A stretch of DNA of 64,000 nucleotides from Papaver somniferum (taxonomy: Eukaryota; Streptophyta; Magnoliopsida; Ranunculales; Papaveraceae), in the NCBI RefSeq assembly GCF_003573695.1, contig NC_039368.1, forward strand, positions 13,024,360-13,088,359, written 5' to 3'. Shown in pieces: positions 23,799 to 34,770 of the stretch (position 1 is its first letter; the number at the start of each line of letters is the position of its first letter). The notes under the pieces are model-generated. The model did not search any database, was not told the DNA's origin, and saw nothing but the letters and a program-made list of their open reading frames with translations. The position numbers and the translations under genes were made by a program.

Positions 23799-24832
23799 CT
23801 AAACAAGCATCATCAAAGACAAACTTAACATCTTTTGCAAGCAAATTGCAAAAAGAGGTCTAGAAATTAGGCTAAAATCCTTAATGAATCGACGATAAAA
23901 ACCTGCATGCCCTAAGAATGACCTAATATCTCTTACGGTTTTTGGGACCTGTAAAGTCTTAATAAGGTCAACTTTGGCTTTATCTACCTCTATACCCTTA
24001 GAAGATACGATATGCCCTAAAACAATTCCTGAACGAACCATGAAGTGACATTTCTCCCAATTAAGCACTAAATTTTTTTCCTTACACCTAGTCAACACTA
24101 GTGACAAATGATGCAAGCACTCATCGAAAGACGAACCAAACACTGAAAAATCATCCATAAAGACCTCTAAGAACCGTTCTACCATGTCAGAAAATATGCT
24201 CATCATGCAACGCTGAAAAGTCGCAGGGGCATTACAAAGCCCAAAAGGCATGCGTCTATACGCAAAGGTACCAAAGGGACAGGTAAAAGTGGTTTTCTCC
24301 TGGTCTTCTGGGGCAATAACGATCTGATTATATCCAGAATAGCCATCTAAAAAGCAGTAGTGACTATGTCCAGCTAATCTCTCTAGCATCTGGTCGATGA
24401 AGGGAAGGGGAAAGTGGTCCTTCCTAGTGACCTTGTTCAATTTCCTATAGTCAATACAAACACGCCAACCCGTGGTCACTCGGGTCGGGGGATTAACTCA
24501 TTGTTATCATTCTGGACTACAGTAATACCGGATTTCTTGGGAACAACCTGAACGGGGCTGACCCACTTACTGTCTGAAATGGGGTAGATAATGCCTGCAT
24601 CTAACAACTTAAGGACCTCGTTTCGAACTACCTCTTTCATATTAGGGTTTAGTCGACGTTGCATCTCCCTAGAAGGTTTGGTATCACTCTCTAAATAGAT
24701 CTGATGCATACAAACAGTGGGACTTATACCCTTAATGTCAGCTATGGTCCACCCTAAAGCTTCCTTGTTGTTTTGAAGGACGGTTACTAGCCTACTTTCC
24801 TGGTCACTATCCAAGACGGAAGAAATAATCAC
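23799..24832 (-). pseudogene. Reverse transcriptase, split by a frameshift
   Basis: Two overlapping frames form the polymerase: 24832-24476 (N-terminal: SDSKWVSPVQVVPKKSG) and 24479-23799 (GWRVCIDYRKLNKVTRKDHF, FLDGYSGYNQI, MPFGLCNAPATFQRCM, then VFMDDFSVFG with the catalytic Asp pair, then SFLGHAGFYRRFI). The frame breaks at about 24478, before the palm motifs, and again at about 23800 before RNase H. The motif spellings are those of the Athila/Tat branch of plant Ty3/gypsy elements. The polymerase copies element RNA into DNA in virus-like particles. Confidence 0.95.
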
Positions 24833-24852
24833 AGGTAAAGTCTCAGACGGGC

Positions 24853-25767
24853 CTAAAACCTATATTTCAGGGAATCTGGCAATGGTTTTAGGTCCAACTT
24901 AGGAGGCTCTTCTAACGAAGGAACTAGGGTAGACTTAGAAACTGGTAGTGGTTCGACTTTAGGTTTCCATCCATTACTAGTATCTAACAAAGGGGTTGAA
25001 TCTAACAAAGCATTCACCTCATTAATCACATTATCATCATCAAAATCAATCCCAAAGTGAGCTAGGCATTTCTCTAATGGATCTTCTAACAAAGTGTTTG
25101 GTAATGACTCCTCGACTAATGTTCCTATCATGTTCACCTCTTCTATGTTCGAGTCATCTAGTTCAGAGGGTAGCTTACTAATATTAAAAATGTTCAGCTC
25201 AATAGTCATATTACCAAAAGACAATTTCATAATACCATTTCGACAGTTAATGATCGCATTGGATGTAGCTAAAAACGGGCGACCTAAAATTACCGGTATC
25301 TGGTTCTCTGGGTCAGGGACAGGTTGGGTATCTAGGATAACAAAATCCACTGGATAAATAAACTTGTCAACCTCTATGAGAACATCCTCGATCACACCAC
25401 GAGGAATTTTAACGGACCTATCAGCTAACTGAAGTGTCATCTGGGTAGGTTTCATCTCACCAAGTCCTAGCTTAAGGTACACATGATATGGTAGTAAGTT
25501 CACACTAGCTCCTAAGTCAAGCAACGCTTTCTCAACACGGTATTTACCTATTGTGCAAGAAATGGTAGGGGACCCTGGGTCTTTATACTTAGGAGTAGTG
25601 GTATTCTGAATAATAGAACTCACCTGACTAGCTAGAAAGGCTTTCTTCTGGACATTAAGCTTTCGCTTTCGCGTACACATATCCTTGAGAAACTTGGCAT
25701 AAGAGGGAATCTGCTTAATTGCATCTAGTAGTGGAAGGTTGATAGTTACCTGCTTAAAAACCTCCAA
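24853..25767 (-). pseudogene. Aspartic protease with C-terminal linker
   Basis: A 304-aa frame. About residues 80-180 form the retropepsin, with KALLDLGASVNLLPYHVY, where DLGA is the usual active-site form in this branch. IPVILGRPFLATSNAIINC is the flap-distal segment. The remainder is an acidic linker (EVNALLDSTPLLD near residue 255) that leads to RT. The protein would process Gag-Pol. The frame is broken on both sides. The linker recurs in the fragment at 30724-31377, which ties the two halves of the composite together. Confidence 0.9.
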
Positions 25768-25913
25768 TATATCATTAAAATTGGACTCCCTCTTAGTTGG
25801 AACTAGCAGCTGTGGGAATGGGGCTCTAGGGACAAAGCCGGGCTCAATATGACCCTCATTGGTCTCTTTAGAGACTCTATCAGTCTCCTCAGTTTCTGGT
25901 TCAGAAGGGTGAA

Positions 25914-26817
25914 CTACAGTTCACTATCAGGCATGGAAACCTTGTTGTCTATCACTCTACCACTCCTAAGGGTTTTAATAGCATTCACATGATCAGATGG
26001 TCTTTCACCTATTTCATTAATTCCTCTAGGGTTGGGTTGAGTCTGACTAGGAAACTTACCTCTTTCTCTTAAAGACTCATTTATCTGACTAACCTGGGTT
26101 TTCAACTCGGAAATAGCCTGAGTTAGCCTGACCTATTCTCTTATTTTCTTCTAAACCTTGAGCAACAGATTGCTGAAACTGCACAGTGTTACGAGTTAAC
26201 AAAGCAAGAGACTCTTCTAAACTCATAATCTTCTTATCCGAAGGGTTCTGAAACTGTGCCGGAGCTGAAGGATTCTTAGTATAGCCAAAACCTGGGGGAA
26301 CCTGAGCATTACTAGACTGACCTTGATTCTGGCCCTTGGACCAAGAAAGGTTTGGATGGTTTCTCCAGCCAGGGTTATAGGTTTCTGAATATGGGTCAAA
26401 CTTCTGTCGGTTATCAAACCTAGTGTTGTTATAAAGAGCATTGGCTTGCTCTTCAACAGCATGGCCTTCCCAAAAAGGCTCATTTCTTCCACTACTACTA
26501 GAATGACCTAATTCTAAGGCTTCTAACCTTTTGGCTATAGCTGCTATTTTGGCATCTGACTCATGAGATCCTTCTACCCTATTAACATTTCCTCTACTTA
26601 GAAGAATTGTTTTCTGGGGTTCCCTACTATTTTCCCATTGTTGGGTCTTATCGGCGATTTCATTCAAAAATGTCATCGCTTCATCAACAGTTTTATTCTC
26701 AAACCCACCTGTGCATAAGGACTCAACCATGGTTGTTGTTGAATAATCTAAACCCTCGTAGAGGATCTGAACTAACCTAACCTTCTCCAAACCATGATGA
26801 GGACATTGAGATATCAA
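25914..26817 (-). pseudogene. Gag, C-terminal half (two frames)
   Basis: Frame 26817-26089 (242 aa) starts in the capsid region (ISQCPHHGLEKVRLVQILYEGL) and includes FDPYSETYNPGWRNHPNLSW and a Pro/Gln-rich PPGFGY tail. This combination is typical of Athila/Tat Gag. Frame 26105-25914 carries on with a charged segment before protease. No CCHC knuckle is seen. Two frame changes separate these from the N-terminal half and the protease. Confidence 0.85.
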
Positions 26818-26902
26818 GTCATTGAACCTTTCTAAGTACCTATATAAAGATTCTCCCTCTTGTTGGGCAAAAGTACATATTTGTGTCCTAATAGACGATG
26901 TT

Positions 26903-27454
26903 TTATGCCTTGGAAAAACTTATGTATAAAGGCAGAAGTAAGTTGGTCATAGGTTTCAATTGACTCAGAGTCCAAACTATACACCAAGATTTGGCTTTAT
27001 CTTTTAAGGAAAAGGGGAATAACCTAAGTTTCAACGCATCATCACTTAGGTTCTTAATTTTCAGAGTACTACAAACTTCCTCAAATTCCCTAACATGAAA
27101 ATAGGGGTTCTCATTCTCCTTCCCTAAAAACATTGGGAGCATCTGTAAAGTCCCAGGTTTCAGTTCATAATTTGCCTCGGTTTCAGCTAACTTGATACAA
27201 GACGGACGAGAGGTCCTAGTTGGGTTTAGCAAAGCTTTCAAAGTTGCAATTTCTGGCACTACCAAAGGAGAAGGAGTACTAGGGGTATTTTCCTCAAGAA
27301 GAGACGGATTCTCAAAACTGAAGTTTCCAAAAACGGGACTCTCAAAAGCAGAGTCTTCGAGCTCCCCGCCTTCACAAGAAGAACTACTAGGTTTGTCACT
27401 AATCAAACGACCTAGAGTGTTTCTTTTCCAAGCACGTTTAAAAACTTCGGGCAT
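26903..27454 (-). pseudogene. Gag, N-terminal half (capsid)
   Basis: A 183-aa frame starting MPEVFKRAWKRNTLGR. After a Ser/Glu/Pro-rich lead, residues about 100-165 are the retrotransposon Gag core (MFLGKENENPYFHVREFEEV, LSDDALKLRLFPFSLKDKAK). The frame is lost just after the SLKDKAKSW motif and resumes at 26817. Gag forms the particle shell. The ATG and the 1.1-kb leader before it fit the family. Confidence 0.85.
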
Positions 27455-28555
27455 ACACTAGAAAAACAAAATCAAAAAGAAAAGTCCTAAAACGGAAGGG
27501 ATGTTCTATGCAAACACAAAAAAGGCTGACTCCACCACAGCAAACCTACTGATTTCTAGCAAACAAAAAGCATGATGGATCCACTTAGATTGTTTCTAGA
27601 CCAGCTTCTAATCCTTCGAACGGGAATTCATTACAATTTAAACAAACCCCTCTGGAATCAATCCGAGTCAAAGTAAGTAGAATAGAGGCGAGGGAAGCTC
27701 GGTGGATCTTTGATACCCAAGGCCTCACCGGTATTACAAGGCGGCGCAGTCACGCATTCAACTTACAGAAACCGTCAAGAACTTCGAAGTATGCTTAAAA
27801 GAGTAACCACTATTTTTCGAATGACTTTCCTGTTAAGCTCGTTACCCTATCTGTCTCGTTCTAGTCAAAATTTTAGGCTTAGGTTCGCGTTTGGTGTCGT
27901 TTTCCTAAGGCGGGCAAGAAGAGAACGGTGATGAAATTCGAACCCTTATCTTGTATGGATAGTCCTTGCCCTTTACTAGGAAATTAAAGCAGCCGTTTTC
28001 AAGTCCTCAACATATATGCATACGAAAGAAGACAATAACTCGCTGACAGGGGATTCGCGAGTGTTTCGACAAACTTACCTCCCGTACCAGACGGGGGATG
28101 AACCTTTGTAGTCGACTCGGGCCACGACTCCTATGTCATGTACGAACCAGAGGGGCCGAGGTGATATCGTAATCACCGTCCTTCTCTGCAAACAGTTTAT
28201 ATATAAACTACCTTTCCGTAGGGTTTAAAAATAATGTCCCAAAATTTAAAGTCCAAAGTCCAAAAAAAATATAAAGTGCAAAAGAAAAAGAAAGTCTAAA
28301 AAAAAAAATCTACAAAAAAAAAATGTCTCTCTTTTTTTTTTATATATAAAAAAAAAATCTTCTTCTTTTGCTCCTTTCGCCTTGCCTTTTACTCCAGTGT
28401 TTAAGTATTCACCAAAAGCTTTGGCAAAATTTTCTTTCGCTTCAAATTCCAAAATCTGAAAGAAAAAGACAAAAACCCAAAAACGTAAAGAAGAACAAAT
28501 AGAAATAAAAACCTAAATAAAAAAAATCTAAAAAAAAATCTAGCCTAAAGACAAG
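27455..28555 (-). other. 5' leader of the gag-pol half
   Basis: A non-coding leader between the second primer-binding site and gag. It is rich in A and T tracts around 28250-28540. The ORFs at 27710-27931 and 28246-28687 are low-complexity and not supported. Confidence 0.6.
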
Positions 28556-28573
28556 TCCGCGTCGGCGGCGCCA
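28556..28573 (-). promoter_or_regulatory. Second primer-binding site (tRNA-Asp type)
   Basis: On the minus strand, TGGCGCCGCCGACGCGGA begins six bases after the end of LTR2. The first eight bases match the tRNA-Asp primer site of Athila elements. The rest has diverged from the better site at 31576-31594. Confidence 0.8.
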
Positions 28574-28579
28574 AAAATT

Positions 28580-30400
28580 TGGTAGGCTCGGGAACCTACA
28601 ATAATATACTGCAAGTGCACAACGTCTAACTAGTAGACAATGGCAAGTACAGGTCGTTCCCACGAGGAGTGTGAAATACACTACCAACTAATACCAAAAA
28701 AACCAAGTAATCAAATATGATGCTTTTGAGAGTTTTATGATAGCAAAATAATAAAACTGTAACCAAAGATGTGAAAGTGTTAAGGTTTCGGGAATCCGTT
28801 GTAGGTAAGTTATTTGTACTCAATCACAAAAGTCTCTAATTTACTCATGTAAAATAGCAAACCTAGCTAATAGTACACGGAAGATATTTCATTAAGAATC
28901 ATCGACAAGAATTATCATTTTCAAAACGGTAGTTTGTTCTCACCTCAATGTAGAATTCTTAAGCACTAGATATACATGGCATAAATAGTCAAATGAAATT
29001 CATAATTCAATTGTTCCAAAGGTTCAATGAGTTCTTCTACTAATCTAACTATGGACTATACATGGCATAGAACATGAAAAATATAGCTAGAAAGTTAAAC
29101 ATTGAAAGAGAATCACAAACATTATCATTAAGTTCAATTGGTAGAAATTCTATTCAAAAACATAAAATAAATCACCTACAACTTCATCCGTTCACCCTAA
29201 CATGGATTATCTAGACATGGTTTTCTCAAAAAACCATAAATCAATATAAATAAATCAAACTCTAGATAATAAAAACGAAGAATAGAAAACAAAACTTCAA
29301 AACCCTTCTCTAGTTGCGGCACTATGGCCGACCCCCCATTTTCATTTTGAAACAACACATAAATATAGCTCACAGATGAATTCACGTCGTCGCCACATCA
29401 CCTCCCAATAGAAGTCTGCCACATGTCATGAAATACAATCCGCCCAATAATATTGTGCCGCGTGTCATAATATGACGAAACATTGTAAAGTATCAGCGAA
29501 TCTCCACTTTCCATAGTATATGAAACAACCAAGGAAATGAATTAATTTCATTTAAAAAGTATGATATTTTCTTGCATGTGTTGGGCCCACCTTAACTGTA
29601 TTTGCACAAATGACGTCATTTGGTCTCAAACATTCCTTCAGGTTCTTTATATATATATATAGCAAGAGAACTTATGTAAGGACAACATATGTTAATATTT
29701 CCTTTTTCTTCATTTGCACGTGGTCATGGAGGTGATATTCTTCCATTCTTATGCTAACAATAATAAAGTCACTCTTGACCAATCTTAGGTGGCAGTGCTG
29801 ACGTCGACTCGCTTCACCATGCATTAATTGAAGAGCAAATTAAAACTTGTCTGCCCATTGTGACCTCGGCTGTGAAATAATTCTATGCTGCTGATATATA
29901 TGGAGATACCAGGCCAACATAATAAGTGTTGTTGATATATAGAAATACCAGGCCAGCATAATAAGTGTTGTTGATATATAGAAATACCAGGGCAGCCTAA
30001 TAAGTGCTGTTGATATATAGAAATACCAGGCCAGCATATTTGATTATTGTGGTTGCTGATACATGGAAATACCAGGCCAACCCCATTTCATCATTGTGGT
30101 TGATGATACATGGAAATACCAGGCCAACCCCATTTCATCATTGTGGTTGCTGATATATGAAAATACCAGGCCAACCACATTTCATCATTGTGGTTGCTGA
30201 TATATGGAAATACCAGGCCAACCACATTTTGCAATTTCCGTCGCAAACACCATTAAGTCTCACATTTTGTTGTTTATTCGCTGGATGATCGAATTCACTT
30301 GTACTTTCTACAAAAGCACTAAAATATTATTAGCAACTAAAATATTGTATCCTATCTAATATAAATATGGGTATAAAATGTAGCATTTACATGCTTATCA
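28580..30400 (-). repeat. Internal LTR2, 1821 bp, of a different family
   Basis: On the minus strand it starts TGATAAGCATG and ends CCTACCA. A purine tract lies just before it and a primer-binding site just after it, so it has the surroundings of a 3' LTR on one side and a 5' LTR on the other. Apart from TG/CA ends and the flanking AATTTTTGGCGCC it does not resemble LTR1. It has no second copy in the window and no flanking duplication (AAATT against ACACC). Confidence 0.8.
29889..30230 (+). repeat. 39-47 bp tandem repeats in LTR2, 8 units
   Basis: Eight units share 'aaataccaggccaacc' or close variants. The first four are about 39-43 bp and end in 'aataagtgtt'. The last four are 47 bp and end in 'catttcatcattgtg'. 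The ORF at 29840-30037 is made by this array. Confidence 0.9.
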
Positions 30401-30418
30401 ACACCCCCACACTTATAT
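30401..30418 (-). promoter_or_regulatory. Polypurine tract before LTR2
   Basis: On the minus strand, ATATAAGTGTGGGGGTGT lies directly before the LTR2 start. A further tract-like copy, TTTAAGTGTGGGGGAG, is near 30525-30541. The same two-tract layout occurs near 20851 and 21836. Confidence 0.8.
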
Positions 30419-30723
30419 TTTGCTAGTACTCGAGCAAAACAGAGATACTATGCAATAGATTTTTCTTTTCTTTTTTAAAATTTTTTTTTCTTTTTTTTTT
30501 AAAGAAAAATCCTAACAGAAGCGCCACTCCCCCACACTTAAACATTACATTGTCCTCAATGTAATTGAGTCATCCAACGTAGAAATTAAGGTGGGAAATT
30601 CTAAAATACATATGCAAAAACTAAAGAACTAAAAATAAAAGATAGAGTCCAGGGAACAAATCTGATGGGTTGACTCCCATGAAGCGAAATGTGTTGTTTT
30701 CCCAACTTGCCAGTAGCACGTTC

Positions 30724-31377
30724 TCAAACAATGTGGGGTTGGTACCCCAAGGTAAGCTGCAAGTTATATATATAAATCCTGAAGAGTTGGGAATCAACCC
30801 AACTAATCTGATTAGTTGAAAACGTGAACCTAAAGTAAGAAATATTAGTACCCAGAGAGATAAAACTGAATTCAATCTTATTTAAAGCATAATTCGAACC
30901 TTGAATATGAAGTAAATCAGGTTCGCAGATGATTACTAAAGATTGTCTAAAGAATTGAACAGCTATTGTACTCCCTAAATCTGGTTCTAAGTCAGCGGAA
31001 ATAACTTCCACGACTGATATTTTTTCAAATTCACTCGCTAAACAAGGCCTCAATGGAGCAATAATATCACGACTCTTAGACCCATTATCATCTAAAACGG
31101 TTTCATTATGAATATCATCAATACGAAAAAATTCAGAACTTAATGGCTTATGGGTCAAGGTAGGAGCATTCTCGACTGATGGAACTAGTCGAGAATCAGA
31201 AAAAACTAGAGGTTCTAGTTTGGGCTTCCATTTATTAGTGTCTAGCAGCGGTGTGGAGTCTAACAAAGCATTGACTTCAAAAATAACACTATCATCATCA
31301 AAATCATACCCAAAATGAGCGAAGCAAACCTCTAATGGATTTTCCAAGTCGCTCTTGCAAAAGCTTTGCGAGTGCAT
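30724..31377 (-). pseudogene. Protease-linker fragment in the short internal half
   Basis: A 217-aa frame. Residues about 10-50 (LENPLEVCFAHFGYDFDDDS, EVNALLDSTPLLDT) match the linker after the protease at 24853-25767. The remainder (SKSRDIIAPLRPCLASEFEK and a hydrophobic tail) matches nothing I recognise. No catalytic protease, RT or integrase part is present between this and either LTR. It lies about 200 bp past the first primer-binding site, so this half keeps almost no coding capacity. It is either a deletion derivative or a small ORF of a non-autonomous LTR1 family. Confidence 0.7.
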
Positions 31378-31575
31378 AATTTCTTTTCGCCCACTACTGG
31401 TTTCAATTGCAACACTTCAATCACTAAGGTACCTAAAAAAAAAATCAAACAAACTCATAAAAAGAAACTAAAGAAAATCTAAAAGAAAAAGAAAAATAAA
31501 TTATGTACAAAAACTAAAACTAAAATAAAAATAAACTATATACAATGATATCAACTAGAGAGTATTTTGCAACCA

Positions 31576-31594
31576 CTCCCCGGCAGCGGCGCCA
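31576..31594 (-). promoter_or_regulatory. First primer-binding site, tRNA-Asp
   Basis: On the minus strand, TGGCGCCGCTGCCGGGGAG begins six bases after the LTR1 end. It is close to the complement of the 3' end of plant tRNA-Asp, the primer used by Athila elements. Confidence 0.9.
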
Positions 31595-31600
31595 AAAATT

Positions 31601-33086
31601 TGATGTGTTCTCAAAGTTATTGTAGTAATAAGGTTCGTTGAGACTTGTGAAGGAATATTTTTTTAGACTTAATTTTTATAAATAAAAAAAAAATATAACA
31701 AACTCGAATAAAAAGTGTTGTGAGAATTATGGAGAGACTGGGGCTATGGATTCCACTAATTACCAATATCAAAGTGATTTTTTATATTCTCTAATTATAA
31801 TTATGCAAATCCTTCATTCAAATTGAATCTCAAATATTGCAAAAGTTAATTTTTTTAGAAATAACAATTGTAAATCGAAAGTATGGGACATCAAAACCCT
31901 AGGCTAGCATGCTCCATCAATTGAAATAACAATTTTTTAACAAAAACCATTTTTTTCTATTTATTTATCAAGGCACATAATCATATAATAATTGCATAAA
32001 TTAAATAAAATAGAGATTACCACATTTTATTGGCGAAATAGCTTCCTCCGTCGCCCCAGAGGATTGAGTTTAGCTCGTCATGATGTTGGAAACACGCTCA
32101 AAAGTTGATTTCATTGCTCAAAGTAGGTGTACAAATGATGAAATGGAGAAAATGATGAAAATCAATTAAAACCGGGTTTGTAACAGTTATAAGTGTTACA
32201 AACCGAACTGTTACAGGGAACGATAGAACCTAACTGTCGTTTTCATTGTAGCTAAACGACTGCCTCCGTGGGTCGATGTTCTTCGTGTTCTTCAGCTTCA
32301 GCAGCAGAAATGGCAGTTTCCTGAAACTCGATTATTTACGTCTCTCTAGCGTTCTGAATTATCCCAAACTCCCTAGCTCCCCTCTCCTCAACTCCATTCA
32401 CTTATTTATACCCAACTGCACCGAGATATTCCTGAGTGAATGCGAATAATCCCGTAATAATTATGTTTCTCTTCCACGGTCTGTTATGAGAATAATCTTC
32501 CTTTTTTAGCTCCATCACGCATCTGCATGGTTTTGAAATACTCCAACACACTCAGTAAACAATCAAAACAACTTCAAGTCCCTCCAGCCACACGCAGAAT
32601 TCCCAAAAATAACTCTAAAAATCTCGAGAATAACTCATGTACGTGCATATTCCCTGTTCCTTCTCACTGAGAATCTAGCCAATTTCGTTTAAGGAAATCA
32701 CCCATATCCAGCCTGTTAATGCTAGTCACGTCATCCCAGCAAATCCCATCCATCGACTCTCTGTGTAACATGTCCAAAATCCGATCGAAAATTCTGCAGT
32801 TCACTGCTCAATTTTCCGCCAAATTTCGAAATTTTAATTTGAAGAAGATGGGTGCTGTGGACAAAAATGGGCTACAAATAACATTGGGTGTCCTTTAGCC
32901 AAATCTGGGGTCCGTATAGCAAATTTCCTCCAAGGGTCCAAATAGCATTTTTTGAGCAACTTTTTCCACACAAATGTATTTCTCCAAAAACACCTACACA
33001 AACATAAAAACACCATAATAAGTACAAAATCAAATGCTAGCAATAGAGACACTGAGGACAATTCAGTCACAAAAATGTGTCTATCA
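31601..33086 (-). repeat. 5' LTR1 of the Athila-like element, 1486 bp
   Basis: In plus orientation it runs TGATGTGTT ... GTGTCTATCA. It is near-identical to 19373-20850 and followed by GTTAC at 33087-33091. The minus-strand ORF at 32834-33070 is not supported. Confidence 0.95.
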
Positions 33087-33562
33087 GTTACCAGACGGAT
33101 CGGTTACCAGTCATGACACGAAAATGGATGACTGGGGACTTTCCACAGTCACAGCGGTTCTTCCCAAAAAACTCGGTCTTACACCCGGGAGATTCCTTTT
33201 CATCAGGAGATCCGAAAAACCGAGTAAGTCTTGCTAGACAAAATACATGGTCTACTACTTCAAATCTTCACGGGGGAGATAAAAAACTGATAGCCATATT
33301 TTTCCCGTGTGTCATGCTTTCTACTATCACACAACATTCACAATTCCACGACTTCCATGGGGTACTCATGCCACTTATATTCATAACCAAAAACATCATT
33401 ATTCTAAAACAGTTCATTCCAAGTAATAATCCAAAGCCCTCAGGGGTAATACTTGTCTATCAACCCAAAAATCCAGAAAATCAAAACCATAAACCAAGCG
33501 CTTTGTTTGCCTTTCAAAAAAAAAAAAACAGTCACCTACTCGTACGTGCCTACTTTGCATAA
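33087..33562 (+). pseudogene. Continuation of the family A gag-like frame
   Basis: The first five bases are the second GTTAC. From 33092 the frame that began at 19280 stays open to 33562. Its first 80 residues are polar and Pro/Ser/Arg-rich (VMTRKWMTGDFPQSQRFF), then the composition changes and no domain is recognised. The frame agreement across the insertion is the main support. Confidence 0.45.
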
Positions 33563-34135
33563 TAATGATTACCCGTCACTATTCATGAGGTAGCCAACGT
33601 TACTAAGGTGATATTCGAAGAGGAATTGTTTATGACGAAGTGTTTCTATAAGTTTATGAAAGGCATACCCACGGCTAGGGTTTACACCATTTCATAAGAA
33701 CAATATTTCTACAGATTTATAGAAGGCATACCTTTGGCTAGGGTTTGCACCAACACAAGAAAACAAGAAAAAAATTTGAAAGAGAAACGCTGGAGTACAT
33801 AGCTGGAAGATGCTTGCCCACTTTATTGCTACCGCACTACCGCTAACACCAGGAAGTGAGAACAAAAATATGAGATAAAAATGAGAGCCAACCCCTTTCA
33901 TACGCATAACACTTTTGGAATTTGAATAAGGAAATGATTTCCTATTTGAGCTACGTATGGAAAGAGGCAACTGGGCCCGCAAGAACAAGTCCGCGCCACG
34001 CCAATCCAGCGCCGTGCCAAGCCAACAGTCCAAGCCATGCCCATCCGACAGTCCGCGCCATACCAAATCCAAGCCAGCGTATATGCCAAGCCAGCATCCA
34101 CGCCAAGCCAGCGCCCATTCCAAGCCGATCCAGCG
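33563..34135 (+). other. Family A internal segment, non-coding
   Basis: Part of this (about 33870-34060) matches 60460-60600 in copy 2: 'cctttcata', 'tgaataaggaaa', 'gatttcctat', 'gaaagaggcaa'. It has no supported gene. The ORFs on both strands at 33692-34190 are shadows of GC-rich 'ccaagcca' repeats. Confidence 0.6.
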
Positions 34136-34340
34136 CTAACAACTTGCATCTTTCCAGCGCCACTAGCTTGCATCCTTCAAGCGCTAACAACTTGCATCTT
34201 TACAACAACTTGCATCTTTCGAGCGCCAGCAGCTTGCATCCTTCGAGCGCCAGCAGCTTGCATCCTTTCCAGCGCTAACAGCTTGCATCTTTACAACAGC
34301 TTGCATCTTTACAACAGCTTGCATCCTTCCAGCGTTGCTC
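34136..34340 (+). repeat. Short tandem repeat, 'agcttgcatc' units
   Basis: About ten imperfect units of roughly 16-24 bp, alternating 'cttgcatctttacaaca' and 'cttgcatccttcgagcgcc'. They generate several overlapping ORFs that I do not count as genes. Confidence 0.85.
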
Positions 34341-34770
34341 TTGAACGCCCAATAGAAGGGAATCAGCAATCTAATTTCATTACACGAAAAGATCAGGAAC
34401 GACTTCTCCAAAATCGAAGCAATGAAAAATCAGCAACCCCTCTGAGTTCACAAAGACTCTTTTCCCTGTCAGGAGATGCATGATTTCTGGGGATTTCGCC
34501 TGCAAAATCGTGCAGTCTATAATGAAACATTTATTTGAGATTCTATATTTCCCCAAGGCGCAACGTCAAGGCATATTTGCAGCCATCAACCGCACTGCAT
34601 CAGGGAAGCAGCTGTTTCCAACCAGAGAAGTCGTTCCCAAGCCCCAACCTCTCCTGGAAAGCACGATTGATAGATGAAACTGGGGACTCCTAAACATTGT
34701 CGCTTGAAGGGTGTCCAGTTTGACAGCATACTGATTAATGCAGCCTCTCCGCTTCAACATCCTCCAGCAG
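34341..34770 (+). pseudogene. Family A gag linker and protease start, decayed
   Basis: About 34355-34430 encodes NQQSNFITRKDQERLLQNR, matching the copy 2 gag segment at 53080-53125. After a deletion of most of gag, 34480-34760 encodes VQSIMKHLFEILYFPKAQRQ, matching the region before protease in copy 2 (54238-54300). It ends in an LINAAS remnant of the protease start. Stops and frame changes are frequent. Confidence 0.7.

Larger units (their letters stand above)
19373..33086 (-). mobile_element. Composite Athila-like Ty3/gypsy element
   Basis: A 13714-bp element on the minus strand with a perfect GTTAC duplication. In its own 5'-to-3' order: LTR1 (33086-31601), tRNA-Asp PBS, a 1.2-kb internal piece with a protease-linker ORF, purine tract, a different LTR2 (30400-28580), a second tRNA-Asp-type PBS, leader, gag, protease, RT, RNase H, integrase, 3' UTR, purine tract, LTR1 (20850-19373). 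The two LTR1 copies differ at only a few percent of positions where I compared them. Pol needs several frameshifts, so the copy is not autonomous as it stands. Confidence 0.9.

Noticed and set aside
28580..30400. LTR2 as a simple solo LTR inserted in the larger element
   Set aside because: No flanking duplication is seen, and the purine tract and primer site at its two sides belong to complete element ends.
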